From contig CAMEIK010000003.1 of the NCBI GenBank assembly GCA_945918315.1, positions 1-21,317 of the forward strand: a DNA stretch of 21,317 nucleotides, given 5' to 3'. Position numbers and translations under genes: made by a program. The DNA comes from an uncultured Clostridia bacterium (GTDB taxonomy: Bacteria; Bacillota; Clostridia; Oscillospirales; Oscillospiraceae). The stretch's first letter is position 1; each line of letters opens with the position of its first letter. The notes beneath the pieces were generated by a model that was not told where the DNA came from, did not search any database, and saw nothing but the letters and a program-made list of their open reading frames with translations. Shown one piece after another: positions 6,135 to 12,930 of the stretch.

Positions 6135-8513
6135 ATGTCGGAATTATATGAAAAATCTCTTTTAAAGCTGGAGCTGGACCAGGTCCTTGCGCTTCTTGCC
6201 GAATGCGCGGGCAGCGCCGGGGGAAAAGAAAGCTGTCTTGCCCTGGTGCCCACATCGGATCTGGAGGATGTGAATGCCCTCCTGGAACAGACCACGGCAG
6301 CCTCCGGCCTTTGTACCCGAAAGGGAAACCCTGTTTTTGGGGATGTCAATGATGTTTCCTCCAGCCTGGAACGGGCGGACCGGGGCGGCAGTCTCCAACC
6401 TGTTGAGCTGCTGAAAATTGCCGGAGTGCTTCGGAGCACCCGGCAGATGAAAGGCTATGTATCGGAAGATGACGAAGCTACGGTTCTGGACCCTCTCTTT
6501 TCCGCGCTGACACCCAACAAATATCTGGAGGACCGAATCTTTGGGGCGATTCTTTCCGAGGAGGAAATTGCCGACACGGCCTCCCCGGAACTGGCGGATA
6601 TTCGACGGCATATGCGCGTTCAGGCCGGGAAGATCCGGGACAGCCTGCAGAAAGTCATCTCCTCTCCGGCGTACAGCAAGTTCCTGCGGGAGCCCATTAT
6701 CACGATCCGACAGGGGCGGTATGTGGTGCCGGTGAAGTCGGAATGCAGGAATGATGTGCCGGGGCTTGTGCACGATGTATCTGCCACCGGTTCCACCTAT
6801 TTTATTGAGCCAATGTCCGCGGTAAACGCGAATAACGCTCTGCGGGAACTGGAACTGAAGGAAAAAAAGGAAATCGAGCGGATTCTTGCGGAGCTGTCCG
6901 CGGAGGCGGCAGCCCATGCCGGGGATATTAATCTCAGCTATTCCGTTCTGGTTCAGCTGGATGTGATCTTTGCCAAGGCCAAGCTTGCCTACAAAATGCG
7001 GGCCTGGGCGCCCATTATGAACGACCAGGGAAAGATCGAACTGCGAAACGCCCGGCATCCTTTGATCGATCCGAAAAAGGTGGTGCCCATTTCGGTACGT
7101 CTGGGCTCGGATTTTGATACCATGATTATCACCGGGCCCAATACCGGCGGCAAGACGGTGACCCTCAAAACCATCGGTATTCTGACACTGATGGCGGAGT
7201 GCGGCCTACATGTCCCCGCGGGAGATGGGAGTACCCTGTCCACCTTTGACGCGATTCTTGCGGATATTGGCGATGAGCAGTCCATTGCCCAGAGCTTGTC
7301 CACCTTTTCCAGCCATATGCGCACCATCGTGGATGTGGTGGATCAGTGCGACGGACGCACCCTGGTGCTTTTTGACGAACTGGGCGCCGGCACGGACCCC
7401 GCCGAGGGCGCGGCGCTGGCGGTTGCCCTGATCGAGTTCAGCCGGAAGATGGGAAGCAGGGTCGTGGCTACCACCCACTATGCCGAGCTGAAGCTGTATG
7501 CCATGCGGACTCCCGGCGTCATCAACGCCTCCTGTGAGTTTGATGTGGAGACGCTCCAGCCCACCTACCGCCTGCTGATCGGCATTCCCGGAAAGTCCAA
7601 CGCCTTTGCCATTTCCCGGAAGCTGGGGCTTCCGGAGGAGATCCTGAAGGACGCGGAGAACCTGGTCAGCAAGAGTGATAAGGACTTCGAGGATGTGCTT
7701 TCCCAGCTTGAGCAGCAGCGGCAGCAGATGGAATCCGCCCGACTGGAAGCCGAGCGGCTGAAAGCGGAAACGGAGAAGATCAAGCAGCAAAGCGAGGAGT
7801 TTAACCGGCAGCTTCAGAAAGAAAAGGAAAAGGCCATGGAGTCCGCCCGCAGGGAGGCCCAGGGCATTATTCAGGAAGCGAGAGCCGCGGCCAATCTTGC
7901 CTCTGAGGAATTGAAGGCCCTGCGCAAGCAGCTTCAGGATAGCGCGGACACCACGGGCCTCAACCAGCGGCAGGCAGAGATTCGCCGTACCCTGAATGAG
8001 ACGGAAGAAAAGCTCAGCGCCCATAAGATGCAGACCCAGCGCCCGAAGGCGACACGGGGAATTCTGGTGGGGGACACGGTGGAGCTTCTGAAGCTGGGCA
8101 CCAAGGCCAGCGTCCTTGCCATCAACAAGGATGGAACCTATCAGCTTCAGGCAGGAATTCTGAAAATGAACGCCCGGGCGGATGAAATCTACCTGCTTGA
8201 AAATGAGAATCCCTACAAACAGAAAGGCGGTCACCCCGCCCATTCCGGCAGGGAGATGAAGATGACGGCAATGTCTTCGGAGATTGACCTGCGGGGGATG
8301 GATACGGTGGAAGCCATCTGTGTCCTTGACCGGTATCTGGATGAAGCCATGCGGGCAAAGCTGTCGTCCGTACGGATTATCCACGGGAAAGGCACCGGCG
8401 CCCTGCGCGGCGCGGTGGGACAGGCACTGCGGAAGAACAAGTTTATCAAGAACTACCGCCTTGGTGTCTATGGCGAGGGCGAAGACGGTGTCACCATTGC
8501 GGAATTCGCTTGA
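6135..8513 (+). CDS. mutS2: Endonuclease MutS2
   Basis: This 792-residue protein has the full MutS2 architecture. The N-terminal clamp/core region starts LYEKSLLKLELDQVLALL and includes IITIRQGRYVVPVKSE near residue 190. The ATPase has Walker A GPNTGGKT near residues 334-341 and Walker B LFDELGAGTDP near 412-422. A Glu/Lys/Arg-rich coiled coil spans roughly 510-625, a KOW-like segment (GILVGDTVELLKLG) starts near 641, and a C-terminal Smr nuclease domain begins EIDLRGMDTVEA near 715 with HGKGTGALR near 749. MutS2 limits homologous recombination in some bacteria and in B. subtilis acts on collided ribosomes (family knowledge). It is the last gene of the run; no clear terminator was seen behind it. 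Confidence 0.96.
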   Translation: MSELYEKSLLKLELDQVLALLAECAGSAGGKESCLALVPTSDLEDVNALLEQTTAASGLCTRKGNPVFGDVNDVSSSLERADRGGSLQPVELLKIAGVLRSTRQMKGYVSEDDEATVLDPLFSALTPNKYLEDRIFGAILSEEEIADTASPELADIRRHMRVQAGKIRDSLQKVISSPAYSKFLREPIITIRQGRYVVPVKSECRNDVPGLVHDVSATGSTYFIEPMSAVNANNALRELELKEKKEIERILAELSAEAAAHAGDINLSYSVLVQLDVIFAKAKLAYKMRAWAPIMNDQGKIELRNARHPLIDPKKVVPISVRLGSDFDTMIITGPNTGGKTVTLKTIGILTLMAECGLHVPAGDGSTLSTFDAILADIGDEQSIAQSLSTFSSHMRTIVDVVDQCDGRTLVLFDELGAGTDPAEGAALAVALIEFSRKMGSRVVATTHYAELKLYAMRTPGVINASCEFDVETLQPTYRLLIGIPGKSNAFAISRKLGLPEEILKDAENLVSKSDKDFEDVLSQLEQQRQQMESARLEAERLKAETEKIKQQSEEFNRQLQKEKEKAMESARREAQGIIQEARAAANLASEELKALRKQLQDSADTTGLNQRQAEIRRTLNETEEKLSAHKMQTQRPKATRGILVGDTVELLKLGTKASVLAINKDGTYQLQAGILKMNARADEIYLLENENPYKQKGGHPAHSGREMKMTAMSSEIDLRGMDTVEAICVLDRYLDEAMRAKLSSVRIIHGKGTGALRGAVGQALRKNKFIKNYRLGVYGEGEDGVTIAEFA

Positions 8514-8654
8514 AACAGGAAGGATGGGCCTCTGTTTGCCCGCTGCCTTTCCGGAAACCTTTGCGCAATTCCCAAAAACGGATGGAAAGGACAAACCGCA
8601 TTGTGCCAGCTGTCTTTTCCCACTTTATGGGACTGGGATATTTCTGAAAAAAGA

Positions 8655-8685
8655 TTGACTTTTCTGATAAAAATGGTATCATAAT
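8655..8685 (+). promoter_or_regulatory. Probable sigma-A promoter of the HPr-like gene
   Basis: TTGACT at 8655-8660 is followed by TATCAT at 8677-8682 (16-base spacer), with an alternative CATAAT at 8680-8685 (19-base spacer). It lies about 50 bases before the HPr-like start, in the 222-base gap after mutS2, and suggests independent transcription of that gene. The rest of the gap shows no gene or strong structure. Confidence 0.6.
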
Positions 8686-8735
8686 GGAAGACCCGTCCCA
8701 TCTTTCGGAAGAGGGGATGAAAAGGAGTGTTAGGA

Positions 8736-8996
8736 ATGTTCAATAAGGAAGTTGTTGTCCGTTGTGAATCCGGTCTGCACAACCGTCAGGCTACATATTT
8801 TGTGCAGAAGGCCAATGAGTTCGAGAGCAGCATCTGGCTGGAGTCCGAGAACCGGAAGATGAATGCCAAGAGCCTGCTTGGCATCATGTCTCTGGGAATT
8901 GTCACCGGTTCCACCATTACCCTCAGTGCGGTTGGCCCCGACGCGGAGGCTGCGGTTAATGCCCTTGACGCGCTCCTTCAGCGCGATGTCTATTGA
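8736..8996 (+). CDS. HPr family phosphocarrier protein, Crh-like
   Basis: This 86-residue protein is an HPr fold. With the ATG at 8736 (AAGGAGTG eight bases before it) numbering matches HPr exactly: His15 in GLHNRQAT and Ser46 in AKSLLGIMSLG. A GTG at 8727 falls inside the ribosome site and is rejected. His15 is the PEP/enzyme I phosphorylation site and Ser46 the HPr kinase/phosphorylase site that signals catabolite repression through CcpA (family knowledge). The usual H-A-R-P-A is H-N-R-Q-A here, and the YFVQKANEF and MNAKS stretches resemble Crh, the Bacillus regulatory paralogue that lacks His15. It is a single-gene unit with its own promoter and terminator and no enzyme I gene beside it. 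It could be either the transport HPr or a regulatory homologue. Confidence 0.88.
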   Translation: MFNKEVVVRCESGLHNRQATYFVQKANEFESSIWLESENRKMNAKSLLGIMSLGIVTGSTITLSAVGPDAEAAVNALDALLQRDVY

Positions 8997-9019
8997 TTCC
9001 TGTTGATTTCTATTGTTTT

Positions 9020-9050
9020 GCCGCCTCCCTTTTGGGAGGCGGCATTTATT
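9020..9050 (+). terminator. Rho-independent terminator after the HPr-like gene
   Basis: A perfect 10-bp stem, GCCGCCTCCC at 9020-9029 with GGGAGGCGGC at 9034-9043, closes a TTTT loop and is followed by ATTTATT. It starts 23 bases after the stop of the HPr-like gene. The opposite strand lacks a T tract, so it acts mainly on plus-strand transcripts. Confidence 0.88.
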
Positions 9051-9054
9051 AGGT

Positions 9055-9119
9055 TCCATAATATATTTTGGGTCAGGCGATGAGCCTGGCCCAAAAGCTA
9101 TATCCATAAATTATGGATA
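9055..9119. repeat. Nested inverted-repeat cluster between convergent transcripts
   Basis: Three inverted repeats are packed in 65 bases. TCCATAAT (9055-9062) matches ATTATGGA (9110-9117). Inside it a 13-bp arm TTTTGGGTCAGGC (9066-9078) pairs with GCCTGGCCCAAAA (9084-9096) across the loop GATGA, with one T:G position. TATCCATAA (9101-9109) pairs with TTATGGATA (9111-9119) around a single A. The remaining gap to 9285 shows no convincing gene: a minus-strand frame at 9098-9397 runs into the permease gene and has no recognisable homology. The cluster may be a small palindromic element or a transcription end for the minus-strand ABC operon. Confidence 0.6.
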
Positions 9120-9285
9120 GAGGCTTTCATTCGTTGGTCAACAAAGAAGCACGGAAAACCGGGAATTGACGGGGTGTAGAAGAAACCAACGCGGGGGCCG
9201 ATGTTCTCATCGACCCCTGCAAAGACGGTGCGTTTTCCTATGGATTCCCCATTTGTCTGTTTCTTGTAAAAACCCACCATATTGT

Positions 9286-9320
9286 CACAATCCCGGAGGA
9301 GACTGCAGTCCGGGATTGTG
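9286..9320 (-). terminator. Hairpin downstream of the ABC permease, possible terminator
   Basis: A perfect 12-bp stem, CACAATCCCGGA (9286-9297) with TCCGGGATTGTG (9309-9320), lies four bases after the minus-strand permease stop. The expected T tract does not follow directly on the minus strand (ACAATATGG comes first), so termination is plausible but imperfect; it may instead protect the mRNA 3' end. Confidence 0.45.
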
Positions 9321-9324
9321 GATT

Positions 9325-10143
9325 TTACGGCAAATTCAGCCGCCGGGTGATCAGATAGTGGGTAGGGAAGTAGCACGCGGCGCCGATGGCAAGCCACCCG
9401 AGGGCAGTCATCAAAAGCACCATAGAATAGCTCATGGATTCCATTGCTACACCAAAGGACAGGCTGGCTAATCCGCCCACACTCAGAACGGAAATTGCCA
9501 TGTGGATCAGATAGTAGAACAGGAGTGCCAGCAGGATCTTATGCTTTTTGGCTACGAGAGCACCCAGGGAAACGGAGAGCATAATCACGCAGCATTCTCC
9601 CACAAGACCGCTGAGGGCCACCAGAATCCCCAGCAGCACATAGCCGACGACACCAACGCCGATGGCCTCCCGAAGCATCTCAAAGAACCGCGCGGCCCCA
9701 GCGGGAAATTCTTCCCAGAAGCCTTCCAAACCGGATATGCCGACAAAGCCCATGAGAAGAATGGACACTGCCACAGCAAGACTGATGGCAACCATTTCTA
9801 CCACGCCGGTGATCACAGTGGTCATCAGGATCTGATGGCCGTTCACCGGCAGGGTGAAGGTCAGGTAGCCTTCGTCGGTGAAACGGCTCTTATAAAAGCG
9901 GTTCACCAGCAGAAGCAGCAGAATGATGGAGCACGCGGCAATCACGATGACGGCAGTCACACAGATCAGCACGGACAGAATTGTCAGCAGTCCGTCGTCA
10001 TTGCGGGGACCGGTTTCCTCTGCCCAGGCAAGATACCGGATGGCACCTCCGCCCAGCAGCCCGAAGCCAAGGCAGGCGGCGCACAGAATACCCAGCATTC
10101 CGGCTGTGGCTTTGAATTCATGTTTCAGCAGTTTGGCAAACAT
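9325..10143 (-). CDS. ABC transporter membrane subunit (ABC-2-like permease)
   Basis: This 272-residue protein has about six hydrophobic segments, around residues 15-36, 52-80, 108-135, 160-195, 202-228 and 238-262. The short motif FTDEGYLTFTLPV (near residue 88), after the second membrane segment, is typical of permeases found with YtrA-controlled ABC ATPases in Firmicutes. Its start lies 19 bases inside the upstream ATPase gene, so the two are translationally coupled and should form one exporter complex in the cytoplasmic membrane. The substrate cannot be read from the sequence. Related modules respond to cell-wall-active compounds in Bacillus (family knowledge), so an envelope-stress role is a reasonable guess. 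Confidence 0.82.
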   Translation of the reverse strand: MFAKLLKHEFKATAGMLGILCAACLGFGLLGGGAIRYLAWAEETGPRNDDGLLTILSVLICVTAVIVIAACSIILLLLLVNRFYKSRFTDEGYLTFTLPVNGHQILMTTVITGVVEMVAISLAVAVSILLMGFVGISGLEGFWEEFPAGAARFFEMLREAIGVGVVGYVLLGILVALSGLVGECCVIMLSVSLGALVAKKHKILLALLFYYLIHMAISVLSVGGLASLSFGVAMESMSYSMVLLMTALGWLAIGAACYFPTHYLITRRLNLP

Positions 10144-10835
10144 CTGAATACCTCCCGGAACAGTTCATCCAGGGACTTGCCTGTTTCCTCCCGGGTCTCG
10201 TCGGCATTGCCGGAGCGGACCACATTGCCCTGGTACAGGAAAATAAACTCGTCAAGCACCCGCTCCACATCGGAGATGAGGTGGGTGGAAATGAGAATGG
10301 TTGCGCTGGGGTCGTAATTGCTGATGATGGTGTTCAGGATGTAGTCCCGGGCCGCCGGGTCTACACCGCCGATGGGCTCATCCAGCAGATACAGCTTTGC
10401 TCTGCGGGACATGACCAGCACAAGCTGGACCTTCTCCTGGGTGCCCTTGGACAGAGTGCGGAATTTGGCGTTCAACCGGATGCCCAGGGCTTCCAGCATG
10501 GTTTCCGCCCGGGTGCGGTCAAAGTCCGCGTAAAAGTCCTGGAAGAAATCCAGCTGCTGGGCTACGGTCATTTGTCGGCTGAAATAGGGCCTATCCGGCA
10601 GATAGGATACGATGGCTTTTGTGGTAGGGCCGATGCTTTGACCGCAGATGGTGATTGAGCCCTCCGTGGGAGTGAGAAGACCTGCTGCCAACTTGATAAA
10701 GGTGGTTTTTCCGCTTCCGTTGGGGCCCAGAAGACCCACGATTTTTCCCTGGGGCAGATCCAGCGTAAGCTTGTCCAGAGCAAGCTTGTTTGTATAGCGC
10801 ATGGAAAGTCCCACAGTGCTGAGTACAGTTTCCAA
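10125..10835 (-). CDS. ABC transporter ATP-binding protein (YtrB/BcrA-like)
   Basis: This 236-residue ATPase has Walker A GPNGSGKT at residues 37-44, a signature loop LSKGTQEK at 128-135 (diverged from LSGGQ, as is common in this exporter subfamily), Walker B LYLLDEP at 148-154 and the switch histidine in STHLISD at 185. The start is a TTG at 10835 preceded by AAGGAGG six bases upstream; the next ATG is codon 12, past the first beta-strand, so TTG is preferred. It lies 14 bases after the GntR regulator gene and overlaps the permease gene. It powers the partner permease; the direction is probably export, judged from similarity to drug and bacteriocin-resistance ATPases. Confidence 0.92.
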   Translation of the reverse strand: METVLSTVGLSMRYTNKLALDKLTLDLPQGKIVGLLGPNGSGKTTFIKLAAGLLTPTEGSITICGQSIGPTTKAIVSYLPDRPYFSRQMTVAQQLDFFQDFYADFDRTRAETMLEALGIRLNAKFRTLSKGTQEKVQLVLVMSRRAKLYLLDEPIGGVDPAARDYILNTIISNYDPSATILISTHLISDVERVLDEFIFLYQGNVVRSGNADETREETGKSLDELFREVFRCLPNC

Positions 10836-10849
10836 TTTGATCCTCCTTC

Positions 10850-11209
10850 TTATTCGTCAAGAGCGTTGAGAAGCTCCGCTGCCTGCTTCGGTGTAAGGCC
10901 GAAGACCATGAATTTCTCCGCACATTCCCTTGCCAGCTCGTGCAGAGCCATATCCCGTGCCGCGGAAAGAACCGCTTCCTGAGCCGTGACAGTTCGGCCG
11001 CTGGTTCCACCGCCCACGAGAAGCCCTTCCCGTTCCAGCTCTGTGAGCGCCCGCTGCATGGTATTGGGGTTGACCTGGGCTTGGGCGGCGAGGTCGCGGA
11101 CGGAGGGGACTTTCATCCCCGGGGGATATTCCCCCGTCAGAATCGCGGCTCGAATGGTTGCCACGATTTGCTGATACACCGGTCGTTCGCCGGTAAATCT
11201 CCAGTTCAT
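10850..11209 (-). CDS. GntR family transcriptional regulator, YtrA subfamily
   Basis: This 119-residue protein has an N-terminal winged helix-turn-helix (about residues 8-74), including PVYQQIVATIRAAIL, GMKVPSVRDLAAQAQVNPNT and MQRALTELEREGLL. The short C-terminal helical tail of about 45 residues is the size of the YtrA subfamily, which lacks a large ligand-binding domain and is usually linked to ABC transporter genes. The start is the ATG at 11209, with AGGAGG at 11215-11220 five bases upstream; the GTG at 11215 overlaps that site and is rejected. It is the first gene of the operon and is followed by the ATPase and permease. YtrA-type proteins repress their own operon (family knowledge), and a repeat operator lies directly upstream here. 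Confidence 0.92.
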   Translation of the reverse strand: MNWRFTGERPVYQQIVATIRAAILTGEYPPGMKVPSVRDLAAQAQVNPNTMQRALTELEREGLLVGGGTSGRTVTAQEAVLSAARDMALHELARECAEKFMVFGLTPKQAAELLNALDE

Positions 11210-11220
11210 AGGCACCTCCT

Positions 11221-11250
11221 TTGTATTACTGTATTAGTGTATTAATACAA
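11221..11250. promoter_or_regulatory. Probable GntR operator: three TGTATTA repeats with a palindrome
   Basis: TGTATTA occurs three times at exact 8-base steps (11222-11228, 11230-11236, 11238-11244). The last is part of the 12-bp palindrome TGTATTAATACA (11238-11249), and the outer ends TTGTATTA and TAATACAA form a further inverted repeat. It lies just downstream of, and touching, the -10 box of the regulator promoter and before its ribosome site, as expected for autorepression. Confidence 0.75.
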
Positions 11251-11275
11251 TAGCACATAATGATATATCTGTCAA
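11247..11275 (-). promoter_or_regulatory. Sigma-A promoter of the GntR-ABC operon
   Basis: On the minus strand TTGACA (11275-11270) and TATTGT (11252-11247) are separated by 17 bases. The -10 box overlaps the operator repeats, and transcription would start about 30 bases before the regulator gene. Confidence 0.72.
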
Positions 11276-11280
11276 TAGGT

Positions 11281-11314
11281 AAATGAAAAATCGCCGGGAA
11301 AAATTTCCCGGCGA
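11281..11314 (-). terminator. Rho-independent terminator of the trmK-nif3 unit
   Basis: An 11-bp perfect stem, TCGCCGGGAAA with TTTCCCGGCGA (11291-11301 and 11304-11314), is followed on the minus strand by TTTTTCATTT. It lies about 80 bases after the nif3 stop and just before the GntR promoter, separating the two units. Confidence 0.85.
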
Positions 11315-11330
11315 GAGAAAAGTGATTTAG

Positions 11331-11394
11331 GGCAACACCGCATAAATGCGTCTGCGGCCGGATGGCGGGTCTTGCCGAATTGTGCGGTGTTGCC
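11331..11394. mobile_element. Possible miniature inverted-repeat element (64 bp) flanked by TTAG
   Basis: The ends are perfect 12-bp inverted repeats, GGCAACACCGCA (11331-11342) and TGCGGTGTTGCC (11383-11394), and both sides are flanked by TTAG (11327-11330 and 11395-11398), which could be a 4-bp target duplication. The interior contains CGCATAAATGCG and no coding potential. The right TTAG includes the nif3 stop codon on the minus strand. The element interpretation is an inference; a transcriptional hairpin is the alternative. Confidence 0.45.
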
Positions 11395-12183
11395 TTAGAA
11401 AAAGGCCATGCAGTCATGGTGACTTTCGGAGATTTTGACCTCCAAGGATGGAAAACGGCTGCGCAAATGAGCCGCCAACAGGGTGCATACTGGGTTTTCC
11501 GTATAGAAATGCCCGGCATCGATGAGGGTAAGGCCCAGAGCCTTCGCGTCCCAGAAGTCATTGTATTTGATGTCCGATGTAACCAGCGTGTCGCATCCGG
11601 CGTTCACCGCAAGCCCCATTTCGTCGGCGCAGGCACCTCCGCCCACGGCAACCTTACACACCGGCTTGCCGCCGCAGACATATCGCAGCCCCGGGCAGCC
11701 CAGAGCCTCTTTGACATGGGAAAGAAAGGTTTCCAGGGGTTGTTCCGGAACAAAACCGCTCCGAAGCAGGCCCCATTCCCGCCCCCGTTCATCCGTCCCG
11801 GTGGGTGCGATTACGCGGATATCGGACAAACCAAGGGTTTTTGCCAGAACATCGTTTACACCGTCCGGCGCCAGGTCCAGATTGGTGTGGGCATTCCAGC
11901 AGGCTATACCGTTTTCAATCAGATAAAGAGCGTTCCGGCCCTGTTCTGTTTCGTCTGTGATAAATCCGTCATCCCACAGGAGAGTGTGATGGGTCACGAG
12001 CATTTCCGCGCCCCATTCCTTGGCTTCCCGGCAGATCTCCGCAAAGGGGTCCAGGGCCACAAGAACCTTGGTTACGGGCGCGTCCATATGACCGCAGTTC
12101 AGGCCAACCTTGTCCCAGCTTTCTTTTCGCTGGGGCGGGAACCGCTCGTTGAGACCTGCGGTGATCATGCCCACGGTAATCAT
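11395..12183 (-). CDS. Nif3-like dinuclear metal center hexameric protein
   Basis: This 262-residue protein is a Nif3/YqfO-family (NIF3, DUF34) protein. Visible landmarks are ESWDKVGLN (residues 21-29), the metal-binding VTHHTLLW (His65, His66), NAHTNLD (His99, Asp103) and near the C-terminus DAGHFYTE (His225, Glu229), which together supply the usual dinuclear metal site. Length fits the short form without the inserted domain of the 370-residue Bacillus YqfO. The start ATG at 12183 overlaps the trmK stop (ATGA) and has AGGAGG upstream; a longer open frame runs back into trmK in another frame and is not used. The biochemical role is uncertain; GTP cyclohydrolase-like names in databases are weakly founded. 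The trmK-nif3 pairing is common in Firmicutes. Confidence 0.9.
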   Translation of the reverse strand: MITVGMITAGLNERFPPQRKESWDKVGLNCGHMDAPVTKVLVALDPFAEICREAKEWGAEMLVTHHTLLWDDGFITDETEQGRNALYLIENGIACWNAHTNLDLAPDGVNDVLAKTLGLSDIRVIAPTGTDERGREWGLLRSGFVPEQPLETFLSHVKEALGCPGLRYVCGGKPVCKVAVGGGACADEMGLAVNAGCDTLVTSDIKYNDFWDAKALGLTLIDAGHFYTENPVCTLLAAHLRSRFPSLEVKISESHHDCMAFF

Positions 12184-12869
12184 GGATTTCCTCCTTCCTC
12201 CGGTATCGGCAGGGCCGCGACCCGGTTTCGCAGGGCCAGATAGGTTTCGTATTTTTCTCCGCCCGTCCCGGATAGTCCGGCGACGGTTTTGTCGAGCCCC
12301 CCGAGAACCCGGTCCCGGAACTCCGGCAGCAGGGGAGAGCCGCTGTTTCGCAGGGCAGGGGAGAGGAAGCATTCCTCCGGCGAAAGGGGCTGGGAGGGAA
12401 GGCACAGAACCTCCATGACCGGGTACACAAATCGCCCGTCCTTTGCCAGGGTTTCCCGGGAAATGGTGAAGCCATTGCGGCTTAAATAGCTCCGCAGCAG
12501 GGGGCGCTTGCTCTGGCACTGGAGAATCAGGCGGTAGCTGCCCCCTTTCAGCCAGGGGGCCCGTTCCAGAATAGAGACGATGGTATCCCCGCCCATTCCG
12601 GCGCAGATGACACAGTCAAAGTCCCGGGGAAGACCCAGCAGTCCGTCGGATAAGTAAAAGGACATTTTGCTCCGGACACCGTATTTTTCGGCGTTTCGTC
12701 TGGCACAATTCAGCGGGTCGGAATGGATGTCGGAGGCTATGACAGAGCTTGCTTTCCCGGTGAGAAGCAGATGAATGCCCACATAGCCGTGGTCGCAGCC
12801 AATATCGGCCACCCGGTCCCCCGGGTTCACAAATCCACAGCAGGCAAGCAATCGATTGGACAGATTCAT
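12180..12869 (-). CDS. trmK: tRNA (adenine(22)-N(1))-methyltransferase TrmK
   Basis: This 229-residue protein is a class I SAM-dependent methyltransferase. Motif I VADIGCDHGYVGI is at residues 20-32, with the acidic residue of the next strand in ASDIHSDPL near 45-53 and the TrmK-typical ICAGMGGDTI at 88-97. The N-terminal SNRLLACCGFV resembles the TrmK start. TrmK methylates N1 of A22 in the tRNA D-loop (family knowledge). The start at 12869 has AGGAGG six bases upstream. That ribosome site lies just after a terminator-like hairpin (12881-12914), so expression depends on read-through or a promoter I cannot see. It overlaps nif3 by four bases. In many Firmicutes rpoD precedes trmK; here a DUF1858 gene does. 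Confidence 0.92.
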   Translation of the reverse strand: MNLSNRLLACCGFVNPGDRVADIGCDHGYVGIHLLLTGKASSVIASDIHSDPLNCARRNAEKYGVRSKMSFYLSDGLLGLPRDFDCVICAGMGGDTIVSILERAPWLKGGSYRLILQCQSKRPLLRSYLSRNGFTISRETLAKDGRFVYPVMEVLCLPSQPLSPEECFLSPALRNSGSPLLPEFRDRVLGGLDKTVAGLSGTGGEKYETYLALRNRVAALPIPEEGGNP

Positions 12870-12880
12870 ACGATCCTCCT

Positions 12881-12914
12881 ATGAAAATGCCATCCCGGGT
12901 GAAGCGGGATGGCA
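12881..12914 (-). terminator. Terminator between the DUF1858 gene and trmK
   Basis: The 10-bp stem TGCCATCCCG (12888-12897) with CGGGATGGCA (12905-12914) encloses a 7-base loop and is followed on the minus strand by TTTTCAT. It starts 17 bases after the DUF1858 stop, and its T tract ends only a few bases before the trmK ribosome site. Confidence 0.75.
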
Positions 12915-12930
12915 CTTGTCGGGGCGGTTG

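Noticed and set aside
8514..8654. Search for a terminator or small gene between mutS2 and the HPr-like gene
   Set aside because: No stem with a T run and no frame with a ribosome site was found; open frames continuing from inside mutS2 are shadows.
9098..9397. 99-codon minus-strand frame at the end of the ABC permease gene
   Set aside because: It overlaps the permease in another frame, passes through the hairpins and shows no recognisable family; kept only as a possible decayed remnant in the findings.
9502..10317. 271-codon plus-strand frame opposite the ABC permease
   Set aside because: Its His/Gln-rich composition is what antisense translation of a membrane protein gives; the minus strand has a clear permease coupled to an ATPase.
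12184..12519. 112-codon N-terminal extension of the nif3 frame
   Set aside because: The extension lies within trmK in another frame, has a proline/arginine-rich sequence and no ribosome site; the ATG at 12183 has AGGAGG and starts the conserved sequence.
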